A stretch of 64,000 nt of DNA from Paraburkholderia sp. PGU19. Its GTDB lineage: Bacteria > Pseudomonadota > Gammaproteobacteria > Burkholderiales > Burkholderiaceae. The stretch spans positions 1,736,001-1,800,000 of the forward strand of contig NZ_AP023179.1 in NCBI RefSeq assembly GCF_013426915.1, given 5' to 3'. Shown here one piece after another: positions 1 to 8,839 of this stretch (position 1 is its first letter; each line of letters begins with the position of its first letter). The notes under the pieces are model-generated. The model did not search any database. It was not told the DNA's origin and saw only the letters and a list, made by a program, of their open reading frames with translations. A program made the translations under genes and the position numbers.

Positions 1-16
1 ATAGGGCGCGGCCCGC

Positions 17-388
17 TCAGATCCAGACGTCGTTGGCGGCTGTGCGCTCGCTGGTTTCGCTTCCCATGTTCTTCACGCCGCGCGGCTCGATCAACAGCAG
101 TTTCACTTCTTTCTCTGCGTAGGGCTTGTGTTCCTTGCCCTTCGGCACGACGAACATGTCGCCCGCTGACAGCTTCACCGCGCCGTCGCGAAAGTCGATG
201 CGCAGCTCGCCTTCGAGCACGATGAACGTCTCATCCGTCTCGGCATGATCGTGCCAGATGAAATCGCCTTCGATCTTCACGAGCTTGAACTGGTAGTCGT
301 TCATCTCGGCGACCACGCGCGCTTGCCACTGGTCGTGGATCAGGCTCAGCTTGTCGGCGAAATTGATGGGGAGATAGGCGGAGGACAT
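17..388 (-). CDS. Cupin domain protein
   Basis: Single-domain cupin of 123 residues. The metal-site signature is visible: WHDH (H46, H48), an acidic TDE at 51-53, and a second-motif histidine at H87 in KGKEH. A strong AAGGAA ribosome site lies 7 bases before the ATG. Proteins of this size fold as one beta barrel and are often small-molecule sensors, isomerases or dioxygenase relatives; the substrate cannot be read from the sequence. The gene lies just downstream of an AraC regulator on the same strand, 90 bp away, so it may be its target. Function beyond the fold is unknown. Confidence 0.85.
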   Translation of the reverse strand: MSSAYLPINFADKLSLIHDQWQARVVAEMNDYQFKLVKIEGDFIWHDHAETDETFIVLEGELRIDFRDGAVKLSAGDMFVVPKGKEHKPYAEKEVKLLLIEPRGVKNMGSETSERTAANDVWI

Positions 389-478
389 CGTGTTTCCTTG
401 TGTTGAAAGTCGATGCCATCGAGTGTAGAGACGCGACCGCGCGGCCGTCTTGAACGTTCGTGCACGCGCCCGGTGTCC

Positions 479-1342
479 TCAGCGGTTTTGCGCGTTGATC
501 ATCCGTAACCAGCGCGACGGCGTCACACCATACGCGGACACGAAGTGCCGCGTCATATGGCTCTGATCCGCAAAGCCCGCGGCAGCGGCAGCATCGACGA
601 GCGCCACGCCGCCCAGCATCGATTGACGCGCGGCATTGAGACGCCGCATCGTCAGATAGCGATGCGGGCTGGTGCCGAAGAACGCCCGGAAATCGCGCGA
701 CAGGCTCCAGCGGTCGCGCCCGCTTGCAGCGGCCAGTTCGTCGAGCGTGACGGGGCGTTCGAGCGCGCCATGCAGGTAATCGCGCGCCAGTTGCGCCGCG
801 CGGAAGTCGGCGGAAGCGCGCAGTGGCCGCGCGCCGGACACGGCGTCGAGCGCATGCGCGAGATCGAAGAGCGCGTCGTCCTGTTCGAGCGGGTCCATTG
901 CGCGGTCGATGCCTTGCAGCAGCGCCTGCGTCGCGGCAGCCAGACGCGGATCGTCCGACAGCCCGCCTTCGATGAACGGCAGCGGCTTGCCGCCCAGCGC
1001 CGCCTGGAACAGCGCGGGCTCGATATAAATCATCCGGTAGCGGAAGCCTTCGTCGGTGCCGGCCTGACCGTCGTGCGTTTCGTCGGGGTGCAGCACCATC
1101 GTGCCGCCGGGCAGGCTGTTGCGCACGCTGCGCCGGTAATGAAAGCTCTGCACGCCCGCCAGCGTGCAACCGATTGCGTAAGTATCGTGCCGGTGCAACG
1201 CGTAGCCGTTGTGCTGGAAAAATGCCTCGATGCGCTCGACGCCGTCCTGCGCAGGCGCGCGCCGGATCCAGTCGTGATTGCGCTGCGCAGTGTCGGAAGG
1301 CGGCTGGGTTGCCGGCACGGCCGTCGAGCCAGGGTCCTGCAT
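479..1342 (-). CDS. AraC family transcriptional regulator
   Basis: About 287 residues. An N-terminal cupin-like ligand-binding half (HRHDTYAIG, PGGTMVLHPDETHDGQ) is followed by a C-terminal double helix-turn-helix of about 100 residues (DELAAASGRDRWSLSRDFRAFFG, then FADQSHMTRHF near the end). This is the standard AraC/XylS layout. I take the ATG at 1342; an upstream TTG at 1363 would add seven residues and overlap the DUF2795 gene. The ligand is unknown. Same-strand neighbours are the DUF2795 gene upstream and the cupin downstream. Confidence 0.88.
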   Translation of the reverse strand: MQDPGSTAVPATQPPSDTAQRNHDWIRRAPAQDGVERIEAFFQHNGYALHRHDTYAIGCTLAGVQSFHYRRSVRNSLPGGTMVLHPDETHDGQAGTDEGFRYRMIYIEPALFQAALGGKPLPFIEGGLSDDPRLAAATQALLQGIDRAMDPLEQDDALFDLAHALDAVSGARPLRASADFRAAQLARDYLHGALERPVTLDELAAASGRDRWSLSRDFRAFFGTSPHRYLTMRRLNAARQSMLGGVALVDAAAAAGFADQSHMTRHFVSAYGVTPSRWLRMINAQNR

Positions 1343-1352
1343 AGCTTCGCCG

Positions 1353-1583
1353 TCAGATGCCAAGGCCCGGCCCGAAATTGCTGCCGATCAGCTTCGTCAC
1401 AGAATCGATATCCGCGTAATCCTGCTCGGGCAGGCCATCGAGCATCGACAGCACTTCGTTGCTGGCGCCGGCTTCGCGCGCGGCATCGACGAGCGCGTCC
1501 TTGTTGAGCGGGTAGGTGACGCCGCTCAGGATATCTGCGATCTGCAGGTCAATCGATTCACCCGGAATAGCCGATTCCGTCAT
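1353..1583 (-). CDS. DUF2795 domain protein
   Basis: 76 residues matching the DUF2795 pattern: an acidic start, a hydrophobic YPLNKDALVDAARE segment, then a LDGLPEQDYADIDSV segment. These small helical proteins are common in proteobacteria and actinobacteria and have no established role. The gene lies immediately upstream of the AraC gene and ends close to its start, so the two may be co-transcribed. Confidence 0.75.
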   Translation of the reverse strand: MTESAIPGESIDLQIADILSGVTYPLNKDALVDAAREAGASNEVLSMLDGLPEQDYADIDSVTKLIGSNFGPGLGI

Positions 1584-1679
1584 ACTCGCGCTCCATTATT
1601 TTTTGAAAGTGGCAAGCGCGAGCGGCACGATCCGCTGATCGGATCGTGATCGAAGCCAAGGTCGACGTATCTCGCGCCG

Positions 1680-1931
1680 TCATGTCTGCAAATGTTCGTC
1701 CTGTGCAACGAAGCCTCGGTCCAGATGCCGCGACTTAGGCAGTGCGATGTGCTCCCATCGCTCGGGCCGGATATCGGTCTGGGCCGCGACGTCCGGCGCG
1801 GCGGGCGCGACGGGGGCAGCGTTGGCGCGGGCGGCGGCCGTGTCGATCGTGCCGTCCGTCGCCGTATGCACCGGCGCGGCGAAACACGAAGCCGACAACG
1901 TCACCATGATCAACAGCGTCGAGGTTTTCAT
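1680..1931 (-). CDS. Small secreted hypothetical protein
   Basis: 83 residues. A signal peptide is clear (MKTSTLLIMVTLSASCFA, cleavage near residue 18), followed by an Ala/Pro-rich linker and a short charged tail ending in RWEHIALPKSRHLDRGF. An excellent ribosome site (AAGGAGGT, 7 bases before the ATG) supports expression. I do not recognise the family. The mature protein is only about 65 residues, probably periplasmic and largely unstructured. Confidence 0.65.
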   Translation of the reverse strand: MKTSTLLIMVTLSASCFAAPVHTATDGTIDTAAARANAAPVAPAAPDVAAQTDIRPERWEHIALPKSRHLDRGFVAQDEHLQT

Positions 1932-2279
1932 CGCTCGACCTCCTTATGCCTGGCAGCGCAGGAACTGCATGCAAGCGGTATGCCATTGCGACAACAGCGT
2001 ATTGGCGCCCGCCCCACGCGGTCGCCGTCTGCGAGCACCGCGCGTCCCCCTCATATTACGCCAGTTATTTTTACAAGCGCTGATGAGGCGGCGGGAAGGA
2101 CGGAAATCGGCTTCCGTTGATGGAGGTTTGAGGCGGTTTCGTGTCGGGTGGGCGCGCCAGAGCCAGCACAGAGGCGGACCCGCGCGATGCGCCGCGCATC
2201 CCGTATGTAGAAAGCGGGTGGCGTTAACCCGGCACGAGCCACGATGTTCGCGAGCGTCCTGCCGCGCTGCGAGCGGCCT
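1932..2279. other. Intergenic stretch, nothing recognised
   Basis: About 350 bp between the start of the small secreted protein and the end of the C45-like hydrolase. It must hold the promoter of the 1680-1931 gene. Short open frames here have no credible start or composition, and I see no strong hairpin with a T tract. Confidence 0.5.
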
Positions 2280-3617
2280 TCAGCGCATCACGTCGAAGCG
2301 CGTCCACGGCCACGAAGGCCGGTCGCGCATGTAGCCGTTCAGCCAGTTCCACTGCGGATGGCGCTTCATGAACGCCTGCGCGTCGAACGGCCGCCCGCAC
2401 GGATGGCCCCAACGCGCGAAGAATGCCATGTCGCGCGCCATATCGCTGTCGACCACCTTGCCGTCGTTCGCGCCCCACGGATTGAACGGACCGTGATCGG
2501 AGCTGCCGAAGCGCTGGTCGTCCAGTTCCAGGTGTCCGCAGATCGTCCGCGAGCACGGATTGTCCGGGCGATCGAGATAGACGTCGTGATGGTCGGCGAT
2601 CATTTCCTTCGCCAGCTCGGCGTCGATCCTGCCGTGATGCGTCTCTTCCAGTTGCATGAAGCGCAGCCGCCGCGCGCCGTTCCTGCGCACGTCGGTGTAG
2701 TCCTCGCCTTCGCCCGTGCATTCCTGATTGCGGATTTTCAGATCGGTGGCGGTGTTGTAGCCGCTGTAGAAGCCGTCCTTCGTGCTTTCGAAACCGGAGT
2801 AGTGCAGGCCGAGTTCATAGCGCGCGATCTCGCCCGTTTTCGCGTCGCCGAGCAGCCAGCTGTTCGCGTAACCACCGTTGTTCGCGAGCGCGAACATCTC
2901 GCACCATTCGCCGATGCTGTTCGCGTATTGCGTTGCGTGCCGCGAGCGGTAGAACTCCGGCGCGCCCGACGCGTTGTAACCCGCGAAATTCGAAATCGTG
3001 GTCTCGGTCACCATCAGGCCCGCCGACGTCACCCAGAAATCCGTCAGGCTCGAAATGCAGCCGGGCAGCCCCTGCATCAGAATCCGGTTGCCCGCTGAGG
3101 GCACGATGTCGAACACGACGTTGAACGCGTCGCCCGCGGCGTAACGGTCCCACGAGTTGTGCGCCATCACGATGCGGCCGTCGCGCGTCGCGCTGCCCGT
3201 CGCGATGAACGCGCTGCAGTGATGTCCGCGCCGGCCGCGCCACGGCTTCAGGCCGAGTTGCGGCTTCTGCTGCGCGGCGTGCTGTGGCCACCAGCTTTGC
3301 AGCAAATCCATGTAACCGTTCCATGCGAGCACTTCAGCGAACGTGAGCTTTGCGCCATCGGCGATGCCCTGGATCTCGTCTGCCGATTCGCTGTCGATGC
3401 GTGGCGCGAACTGCTCGACGGCGGCATTGACGAACGTATCGAATTCCTCGCCCGTGTCCCATTTCGCGAGATAGCGGGCGGTGCGGATCGCGTTCTGGAT
3501 TTCGGCGGCGAGCAATGTGCCGTGCTGCTCGCCCCGGTCGTACGGCTCGCCTTCGACATGCACGAAGATCCAGCCGGCCTGGTCGCGGCGCACGGCATCG
3601 ATGGACGGTTTGCTCAT
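2280..3617 (-). CDS. C45/phospholipase B-like Ntn hydrolase
   Basis: About 445 residues from the ATG at 3617, which has GGGAGCG 8 bases upstream. An in-frame ATG at 3644 has no such site. The segment GHHCSAFIATGSATRDGRIV (C134) followed by AHNSWD resembles the N-terminal-nucleophile cysteine region of peptidase family C45 (penicillin acyltransferase-like) and of phospholipase B-like proteins. In these families the chain is cleaved so that the cysteine becomes N-terminal. Conserved tail motifs include DNPCSRTICGHLE and FNPWGANDGKVVD. The reaction is probably hydrolysis of an amide or acyl ester; the substrate is unknown. The gene is monocistronic by spacing. Confidence 0.75.
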   Translation of the reverse strand: MSKPSIDAVRRDQAGWIFVHVEGEPYDRGEQHGTLLAAEIQNAIRTARYLAKWDTGEEFDTFVNAAVEQFAPRIDSESADEIQGIADGAKLTFAEVLAWNGYMDLLQSWWPQHAAQQKPQLGLKPWRGRRGHHCSAFIATGSATRDGRIVMAHNSWDRYAAGDAFNVVFDIVPSAGNRILMQGLPGCISSLTDFWVTSAGLMVTETTISNFAGYNASGAPEFYRSRHATQYANSIGEWCEMFALANNGGYANSWLLGDAKTGEIARYELGLHYSGFESTKDGFYSGYNTATDLKIRNQECTGEGEDYTDVRRNGARRLRFMQLEETHHGRIDAELAKEMIADHHDVYLDRPDNPCSRTICGHLELDDQRFGSSDHGPFNPWGANDGKVVDSDMARDMAFFARWGHPCGRPFDAQAFMKRHPQWNWLNGYMRDRPSWPWTRFDVMR

Positions 3618-3771
3618 CTTCGCTCCCGCTCGCAGAGCAGGCATCTCCGTCGGCGTTGCTCAGCGCCGTACATCGCGGGATGCGGCTTGCGGCTCGTTCA
3701 TGGTCAATCCATTGTAGGGAACTTGACGCGCTTTGCCATGCGCCTGACGCGTGCCACAAAAGCGAAGAAGG

Positions 3772-5502
3772 CTAGCGCGGGTTCATCCGGAAGTACGCAT
3801 CGAGCAACGACGTCTTGTAGACCACGCCTGCGAGCGTCGGCCGCGTAGCGCTTTCCACTACAGGCAGCCGTTCACCCTGGAACGCCATGAAGTGCTGGAG
3901 CGCGACGCCGATCGGCATGTCGGGCGTGAGCACGTCGAAATGCGGCTGCAGATAATCGGCCGCCGTTTTCGTCGACGTGTCGCGCTTGTCGAGCAGATCG
4001 GACGTGATGTCCTTCAGCGCGACCACGCCGAGAAAGCAGTCTCTGTCGTCCGTCACGTACAAATACTTGACGGGGTATTCGAGGAACACGCGCGTCATGT
4101 CCTGCACGGTCGCATTCGGTTGCACAACGGTTTGCGGCGGGCGGATCAGCTCGCGCATCTGCGTCGCGCGCAGCCGCATGCGCTCCTGCTCCTCGCGGTT
4201 GCGGTGCAGCGTGACCTCGTACATCGACGTCTTGCCGATCGCGCGCGCCGCGAAGTACGCGACCACGCACGACACCATCAACGGCAGCACGACCTGATAG
4301 CTCAACGTCATTTCGAAGATCATCAGGATCGCCATCAGCGGCGCCTGGGTCGCGCCCGCCAGGAATGCGCCCATGCCGACCATCGCGTAAGCGAACGGCG
4401 CGGACGTCCCGTGCGGCCACAGCGCGTTCATGCCGAGCCCGAACAGCGAGCCGAGCACCGCGCCGAAGAAGAGCGTCGGCGTGAAGATGCCGCCGACGGC
4501 GCCCGAGCCGACCGTCGCCGCCGTCGCAATCAGCTTGAATACCAGCACGACGACGAGCGCGGACCAGGTCCACGGCGAATGCAGGATCGAGTTGACGACG
4601 CTATAGCCGTTGCCCCATACCTCGGGCGTCCATACGGACAGAATGCCGACGATCAGGCCGCCGAGCGCAAGCCGCACGGGCAAAGGGATCGGCAGACGCC
4701 GGAAGCCGGCCTTGCTGGTGTCCATCAGCCGCAGGAACTGCGGCGCCGCCGCGCCGCACAGCAGGCCGAGCGCGACGAACAGCAGTACTTCGAGCCCCGC
4801 GATGGGCGGGAATACAGGCATCTCGTAAGGCGGCTTGTAACCGGCGAACTCGCGCATCAGGATGTTCGAGACCACCGACGCCACCACGACGGGCCCGAAA
4901 CTTTCCATCGCGATCGAGCCGAGCACGAGTTCGGTGACGAAGAACGCACCCGCGATGGGCGCGCTGTACGCGGACGTGATGCCCGCCGCCGCGCCGCACG
5001 CCACGAGCAGCTTCAGACGCGGCGGATCGAAATGCACGACGCGCCCGATCAGCGATGCACACAGCGCGGCAAGCTGCACCATCGGGCCTTCACGGCCGAT
5101 CGAGCCACCGCTCGAAATCGTGAATAGCGACGACGCGCTGCGCCACAGGCTGAGTCGCACGGGGACGACGCCGTCGCCGATCACAACGGCTTCCATGTAA
5201 TCCGTATGCTGTTTCTTGTCGGCGCCGCGCTGCGCGATGACCAGCAGCACGCCCGCGGCCAGCCCGCCCAGCGCGGGCAACGCGATACGCATCGCAATGG
5301 GCAGACGCCGCGCCATTTCGACGAGACTGCCATCTTGTCCCGTGAAAGCGCGCTGCATCAGCGCGATGCCTTCGCGGAAGGCGATCGTCGCGAAGGCGCC
5401 GACGATGCCGACGATCACCGACCACACCAGCATCGTGTGCGCGTCCGACAGACGGAAGAGATGGGCAGCGCGGGTGCGCAGTCTCAGCAGGAATGAAAGC
5501 AC
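3772..5502 (-). CDS. ClC family H+/Cl- exchanger with CBS domains
   Basis: 576-residue multi-pass inner-membrane protein. ClC signatures are present: the gating glutamate in GREGP (E138), a likely proton-pathway glutamate in FFVTELVLG (E191), and the selectivity segment GGIFTP (338-342). Both glutamates are typical of antiporters rather than channels. The last 130 residues form a CBS-domain pair (IRPPQTVVQPNATVQDM, then YLQPHFDVLTPDMPIGVAL), usually a nucleotide-sensing regulator. Bacterial relatives act in acid resistance and membrane potential control. It appears to be a single gene. Confidence 0.92.
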   Translation of the reverse strand: MLSFLLRLRTRAAHLFRLSDAHTMLVWSVIVGIVGAFATIAFREGIALMQRAFTGQDGSLVEMARRLPIAMRIALPALGGLAAGVLLVIAQRGADKKQHTDYMEAVVIGDGVVPVRLSLWRSASSLFTISSGGSIGREGPMVQLAALCASLIGRVVHFDPPRLKLLVACGAAAGITSAYSAPIAGAFFVTELVLGSIAMESFGPVVVASVVSNILMREFAGYKPPYEMPVFPPIAGLEVLLFVALGLLCGAAAPQFLRLMDTSKAGFRRLPIPLPVRLALGGLIVGILSVWTPEVWGNGYSVVNSILHSPWTWSALVVVLVFKLIATAATVGSGAVGGIFTPTLFFGAVLGSLFGLGMNALWPHGTSAPFAYAMVGMGAFLAGATQAPLMAILMIFEMTLSYQVVLPLMVSCVVAYFAARAIGKTSMYEVTLHRNREEQERMRLRATQMRELIRPPQTVVQPNATVQDMTRVFLEYPVKYLYVTDDRDCFLGVVALKDITSDLLDKRDTSTKTAADYLQPHFDVLTPDMPIGVALQHFMAFQGERLPVVESATRPTLAGVVYKTSLLDAYFRMNPR

Positions 5503-5643
5503 GGCAGGAGCGGGCGTTTAGGGTTGGTATGGGTGGCGCGCAAGCCTTCGCATGTTATCGGCATTGCGCGACGACAGGTTGAAGAGGGGCGCGCCAGCTG
5601 GCATGCGCGCCGCAACGTGGCGAAGGAACGATGTCAGTTCATC

Positions 5644-6381
5644 TCAGCGCACGTCCTTGTCGAGTTCGGGGTAGTGCCGGAAGACGCAGGTTTCGTTGTA
5701 CGGCAGACGCCGTTCCGAGTCGAGATAGGCGGCGATATTCGGGCGCTTGAGCACCGCGTCATGCAGCCTGGCAAGGCGCGGATGACGCTCGCCGAAATGC
5801 TTCATCGCGCGTGGAAAGGCGTAATGCAGACCGTCGATCAGCTGGAACATCGACAGATCGACATAGGTGAGCGTGTCGCCCACCATATGTTGGTCGCCGG
5901 CGGGGTTCTGCTTCAGCACGCGTTCGAAATAGCCCATGAACTTCGGAATCCGGTTGTCGATGAAATCCGTCGCGCGGATTTTGGCGGCCTCTTTCTGCTC
6001 CTCGTAATACATGCCCGACGCGAGCGGATGATGCGTATCGTGCGCTTCCGTGACCATGTCGGCGATGGTCAGCTGCAGACCGTTCGCGACATAGCAGAGG
6101 CTCTCGACCTTCGGTGCGAGATTCAACTTCGGCCCGAGGTAGAACAGGATGTTCGCCGTCTGCGAAATGATCAGGTCGCCGTGCTGCAGGAAGGGCGGCG
6201 CGTACGGCAGATACGCTTCCGACCGGCTGTCCATCACGTCGATCATCGCGCCCGTGCCGAGCCCGTCCTGTTCGTCGCCGCGCGCCACTTCGACATAGTC
6301 CGCGCGCGCTTCTTCGAGCGCCAGCCGCACGAATTCGCCACGGCCCTGCAATCCATCCCAGTAATAGAGCTGATAAGTCAT
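5644..6381 (-). CDS. Glutathione S-transferase family protein
   Basis: 245 residues from the ATG at 6381; an in-frame start 54 bp upstream adds an unlikely Arg-rich leader. The thioredoxin-like N-terminal half has the sigma/mu-like opening YQLYYWDGLQGRGEFVRLAL and the glutathione-contact segment IISQTANI. The C-terminal helical domain carries GDTLTYVDLSMFQLIDGL, the usual N-capping box. Expected role: glutathione conjugation or reduction of electrophiles in the cytoplasm. The substrate is not predictable. Confidence 0.88.
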   Translation of the reverse strand: MTYQLYYWDGLQGRGEFVRLALEEARADYVEVARGDEQDGLGTGAMIDVMDSRSEAYLPYAPPFLQHGDLIISQTANILFYLGPKLNLAPKVESLCYVANGLQLTIADMVTEAHDTHHPLASGMYYEEQKEAAKIRATDFIDNRIPKFMGYFERVLKQNPAGDQHMVGDTLTYVDLSMFQLIDGLHYAFPRAMKHFGERHPRLARLHDAVLKRPNIAAYLDSERRLPYNETCVFRHYPELDKDVR

Positions 6382-6532
6382 CGGTCGGTCCTCATTCGAT
6401 TGTCGGCGGCGCGGGATCGCGTCACGTTCGCACACGGAAGAGAGCTAGAAGTATGCCGCGCGATGCTTGCAGTTGGCGTGCTTGTCACACAGCAAAAAAG
6501 CGCGCCGGCGCGATCGTGACGATGCAGCCCGA

Positions 6533-6564
6533 AAAGCACAAAAGCCCCGCACGCGGCGGGGCTT
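6533..6564 (-). terminator. Rho-independent terminator of the yeiH-type gene
   Basis: On the minus strand a 9-bp stem AAGCCCCGC / GCGGGGCTT with a 5-base loop is followed by TTTTGTGCTTTT. It starts about 20 bp after the stop codon of the gene ending at 6584. Confidence 0.8.
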
Positions 6565-6583
6565 GTTCGGGAGAGATGCCGGC

Positions 6584-7672
6584 TTAGCCGAGCAGATGCT
6601 GGACGAGCCACGTGATACCGAGACCGCCTGCGAAGAGCCACACGTAGAGGATCAGGCCCGTCGTCAGCGCACGGGGACCGGCGTCGCGGATCTGCGAAAG
6701 GCGCGTTTCGATGCCGAGCGCCGTCATGGCCATCGTCAGCGCGAAGGTGTCGAGCATATTGACCGTGCTGGTCGCGGCTTCGGGCAGGATATGCAGCGAG
6801 TTCACGGCGACACAGGCGAGAAAGCCAAGTGCGAACCAGGGCACGGCGAGCTTGCGCGGCGCATGTGCGCCATCTTTCGAAGCGGCGCCACGCGCCGAGC
6901 GGTTCACCCACATACCGACGATCAGCAGCACGGGCACCAGCAGCATCACGCGGGTCATCTTGACGATGGTGGCGATATGCGTCGCTTCCGGGCTCACGTT
7001 GCTCGCAGCACCGACCACCTGCGCGACTTCGTGAATTGTGCCGCCGAAGAACAGGCCCACGCCTGTCGTGTCCAGATGGATGATCCCGGCGCGCAGCAGC
7101 GCGGGGTAGAGGAACATCGACAGCGTGCCGAACAGCACCACGCTGCCGACGGCCATCGCGCTCTTGTGCGGCTTCGATTGCAAGGTGGATTCGAACGCGA
7201 GCACGGCGGCCGCGCCGCAGATCGCGCTGCCCGCTGCCGTCAGCAGCGCGCTGTCGCGGTCGAGCTTCATCAGCTTCATGCCCGCCCACGTGCCGATCAC
7301 GAGCGTGCTGACCACGATCAGCAGCGATTCGGCGAGACCCGGCAGGCCGACTTGCGCGATTTCCTGAATGCTCACGCGCAGCCCGAAGAACGCGACGGCG
7401 ATGCGCAGCAGCTTGCGGGCCGAGAAATTGACGCCGGCGGCCCAGCTCTCGGGCATGCCGTCCTTGAGCGCGTTGCCGTAGATCATCCCGCCGACGATGC
7501 CGACGATCAGCGGGCTGATGCCCAGATTGGCAATCGACGGAATGGCAGCGATGCGGGTGACGGCGGCGGCGAACAGCGCGACGAACAGAATGCCGTTGAT
7601 CTGGCCGCGTGTCGATGACGCGGCGGGAACGGCGTGGGTGTGAGCGGTGTGAGCGGTGTGAGCGGTGGACAT
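6584..7672 (-). CDS. yeiH: YeiH/UPF0324 family putative sulfate exporter
   Basis: About 362 residues with roughly ten hydrophobic helices. Conserved family segments are visible: GIVGGMIYGNALKD, GSAICGAAAVLAFE and GGTIHEVAQVVGAA. The start is taken at ATG 7672, where AGAGG lies 9 bases upstream; a longer frame would run into the LysR gene. Residues 3-12 are an unusual Thr-Ala-His repeat encoded by three tandem 9-mers. The gene is divergent from a LysR regulator, the arrangement typical of YeiH/YeiE and related pairs. The exported anion is not established for most members. Confidence 0.85.
   Translation of the reverse strand: MSTAHTAHTAHTHAVPAASSTRGQINGILFVALFAAAVTRIAAIPSIANLGISPLIVGIVGGMIYGNALKDGMPESWAAGVNFSARKLLRIAVAFFGLRVSIQEIAQVGLPGLAESLLIVVSTLVIGTWAGMKLMKLDRDSALLTAAGSAICGAAAVLAFESTLQSKPHKSAMAVGSVVLFGTLSMFLYPALLRAGIIHLDTTGVGLFFGGTIHEVAQVVGAASNVSPEATHIATIVKMTRVMLLVPVLLIVGMWVNRSARGAASKDGAHAPRKLAVPWFALGFLACVAVNSLHILPEAATSTVNMLDTFALTMAMTALGIETRLSQIRDAGPRALTTGLILYVWLFAGGLGITWLVQHLLG
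7638..7664. repeat. Three tandem 9-bp repeats (GTGTGAGCG)
   Basis: Three perfect head-to-tail copies of GTGTGAGCG, continued by a partial fourth, inside the 5' end of the YeiH gene. On the coding strand they give a Thr-Ala-His repeat. Since 9 is a multiple of 3, copy-number change would lengthen or shorten the N-terminus without shifting frame. Confidence 0.9.
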
Positions 7673-7793
7673 GGGCTTCAACCTCTTCGGTAAAGGTTGG
7701 TTGATTCGATGGGCTAATCCTAATTTAGATATATCGATATGAGAAATCGTGATTTGGGATGAAATATATCGGCCAATCTGATACTTTATCGCC
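7673..7793. promoter_or_regulatory. Divergent promoter region, yeiH / LysR
   Basis: 121 bp of AT-rich DNA between two divergent starts. It holds the perfect palindrome ATATCGATAT at 7731-7740 and AT-rich half sites to either side (TAATTTAGAT, AAATATATCGG). This is the expected place for LysR binding and autoregulation. The exact operator is inferred. Confidence 0.6.
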
Positions 7794-8708
7794 ATGACCC
7801 CGGATCAGCTTATAACGTTCGCCGCCGTCGCCGAGCACCGCAACATCAGCCGTGCCGCGCTGGCGCTGCATCTGTCGCAGCCCGCCGTGTCCGGCCAGTT
7901 GCGGCAGCTGCAGGACGAGTTCGGCGAGCCGCTCTATTTACGCGACGGCCGCGGCGTGCGGCTGACGCCCGCCGGCGAGCAACTGGCCAGCTACGCCACG
8001 CGGCTGCGCGACACGTTCCGCCAGGCGTACGCGTATCGCGATGCGCTGCGCGGCATGGAGCAGGGCACGCTGCGTATCGGCGCGAGCACGACGCCCGCCA
8101 GCTATCTGCTGCCGTATCTGATCGCCGCCTTTCAGCGCCGCCATCCCGACGTGACCGTGCATACCGACGACGGCAACACAGCGGATATCGTCGGCGCGCT
8201 GGCGTCGTTCGATATCGCGCTGGTCGAAGGGCAGGTCGGCAGTGATCTGCCGCCGGATACGGCTGTGCATCCGTGGCACGAGGACGAGATCGTCGCGATC
8301 ATGCCGCGCTCGCATCCGCTTGCGGCTGCGGGCTTGCAGGCCGTCACGCTCGCCGGACTGAGCGAGCACGCGCTCGTGCTACGGGAAGAAGGCTCCGGCG
8401 TGCGGCAACTGATCGAGCGCGCGTTCGCGCGCGCAGGCGTGCCGATGCGCGTCGCACTGGCAATCGCGGGCGTTGAAGGCGTGAAGGAGGCAGTGCGCGC
8501 CGGGATGGGCGTCGGCTTCGTGTCAGCGATGTCGATGCGCCACGAGAACGAGGCGCTGTGCCGCCTGCCGCTTGGCCCCGAGCCACTCACGCGGCAGTTT
8601 TCGATCCTCGTGCCGCACGCGAGCGCACCGTCGCGCCTCGTCGGACGCTTTCTCGAACTGTGCCTGAACGGCGATGCGCGGCCTGCGACGGGGGCCTCCG
8701 GCCGTTAG
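7794..8708 (+). CDS. LysR family transcriptional regulator (YeiE/CbbR-like)
   Basis: 304 residues. The N-terminal winged helix-turn-helix runs over about residues 1-60 (LITFAAVAEHRNISRAALAL, then HLSQPAVSGQLRQLQDEFG), followed by a two-lobed effector domain from about residue 90 (GTLRIGASTTPASYLLPYLI). It is transcribed divergently from the YeiH-type exporter, 121 bp apart, so it most likely controls that gene and itself. The effector is unknown; sulfite or an oxidised sulfur species would fit the family, but this is inference. Confidence 0.9.
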   Translation: MTPDQLITFAAVAEHRNISRAALALHLSQPAVSGQLRQLQDEFGEPLYLRDGRGVRLTPAGEQLASYATRLRDTFRQAYAYRDALRGMEQGTLRIGASTTPASYLLPYLIAAFQRRHPDVTVHTDDGNTADIVGALASFDIALVEGQVGSDLPPDTAVHPWHEDEIVAIMPRSHPLAAAGLQAVTLAGLSEHALVLREEGSGVRQLIERAFARAGVPMRVALAIAGVEGVKEAVRAGMGVGFVSAMSMRHENEALCRLPLGPEPLTRQFSILVPHASAPSRLVGRFLELCLNGDARPATGASGR

Positions 8709-8786
8709 GGGATAACCACTATGGCGTGAGGCGCCGACGCGCGGCAGTATTCGCAGCTAGCGCCAAGGCGCTTTTTTGATATCCAT

Positions 8787-8806
8787 CTTTGGAACCGATT
8801 CCAAAG
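8787..8806. promoter_or_regulatory. PtxS-type operator of the kgu operon
   Basis: A 20-bp palindrome with arms CTTTGGAA and TTCCAAAG around CCGA, imperfect at one symmetrical pair. It lies 34 bp before the kguE start. The core AACCGATT matches the style of the Pseudomonas PtxS site (AACCGGTT core). A LacI-type regulator, PtxS, is encoded at the end of the same operon. Site and regulator agree, but binding is inferred. Confidence 0.8.
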
Positions 8807-8839
8807 GTCGTTTTTCAGCAATAAAGCAAGGTGGACGGC

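Noticed and set aside
3751..5127. Long plus-strand frame opposite the ClC gene
   Set aside because: Arg/His-rich composition with no domain; it is the antisense shadow of a clear membrane transporter.
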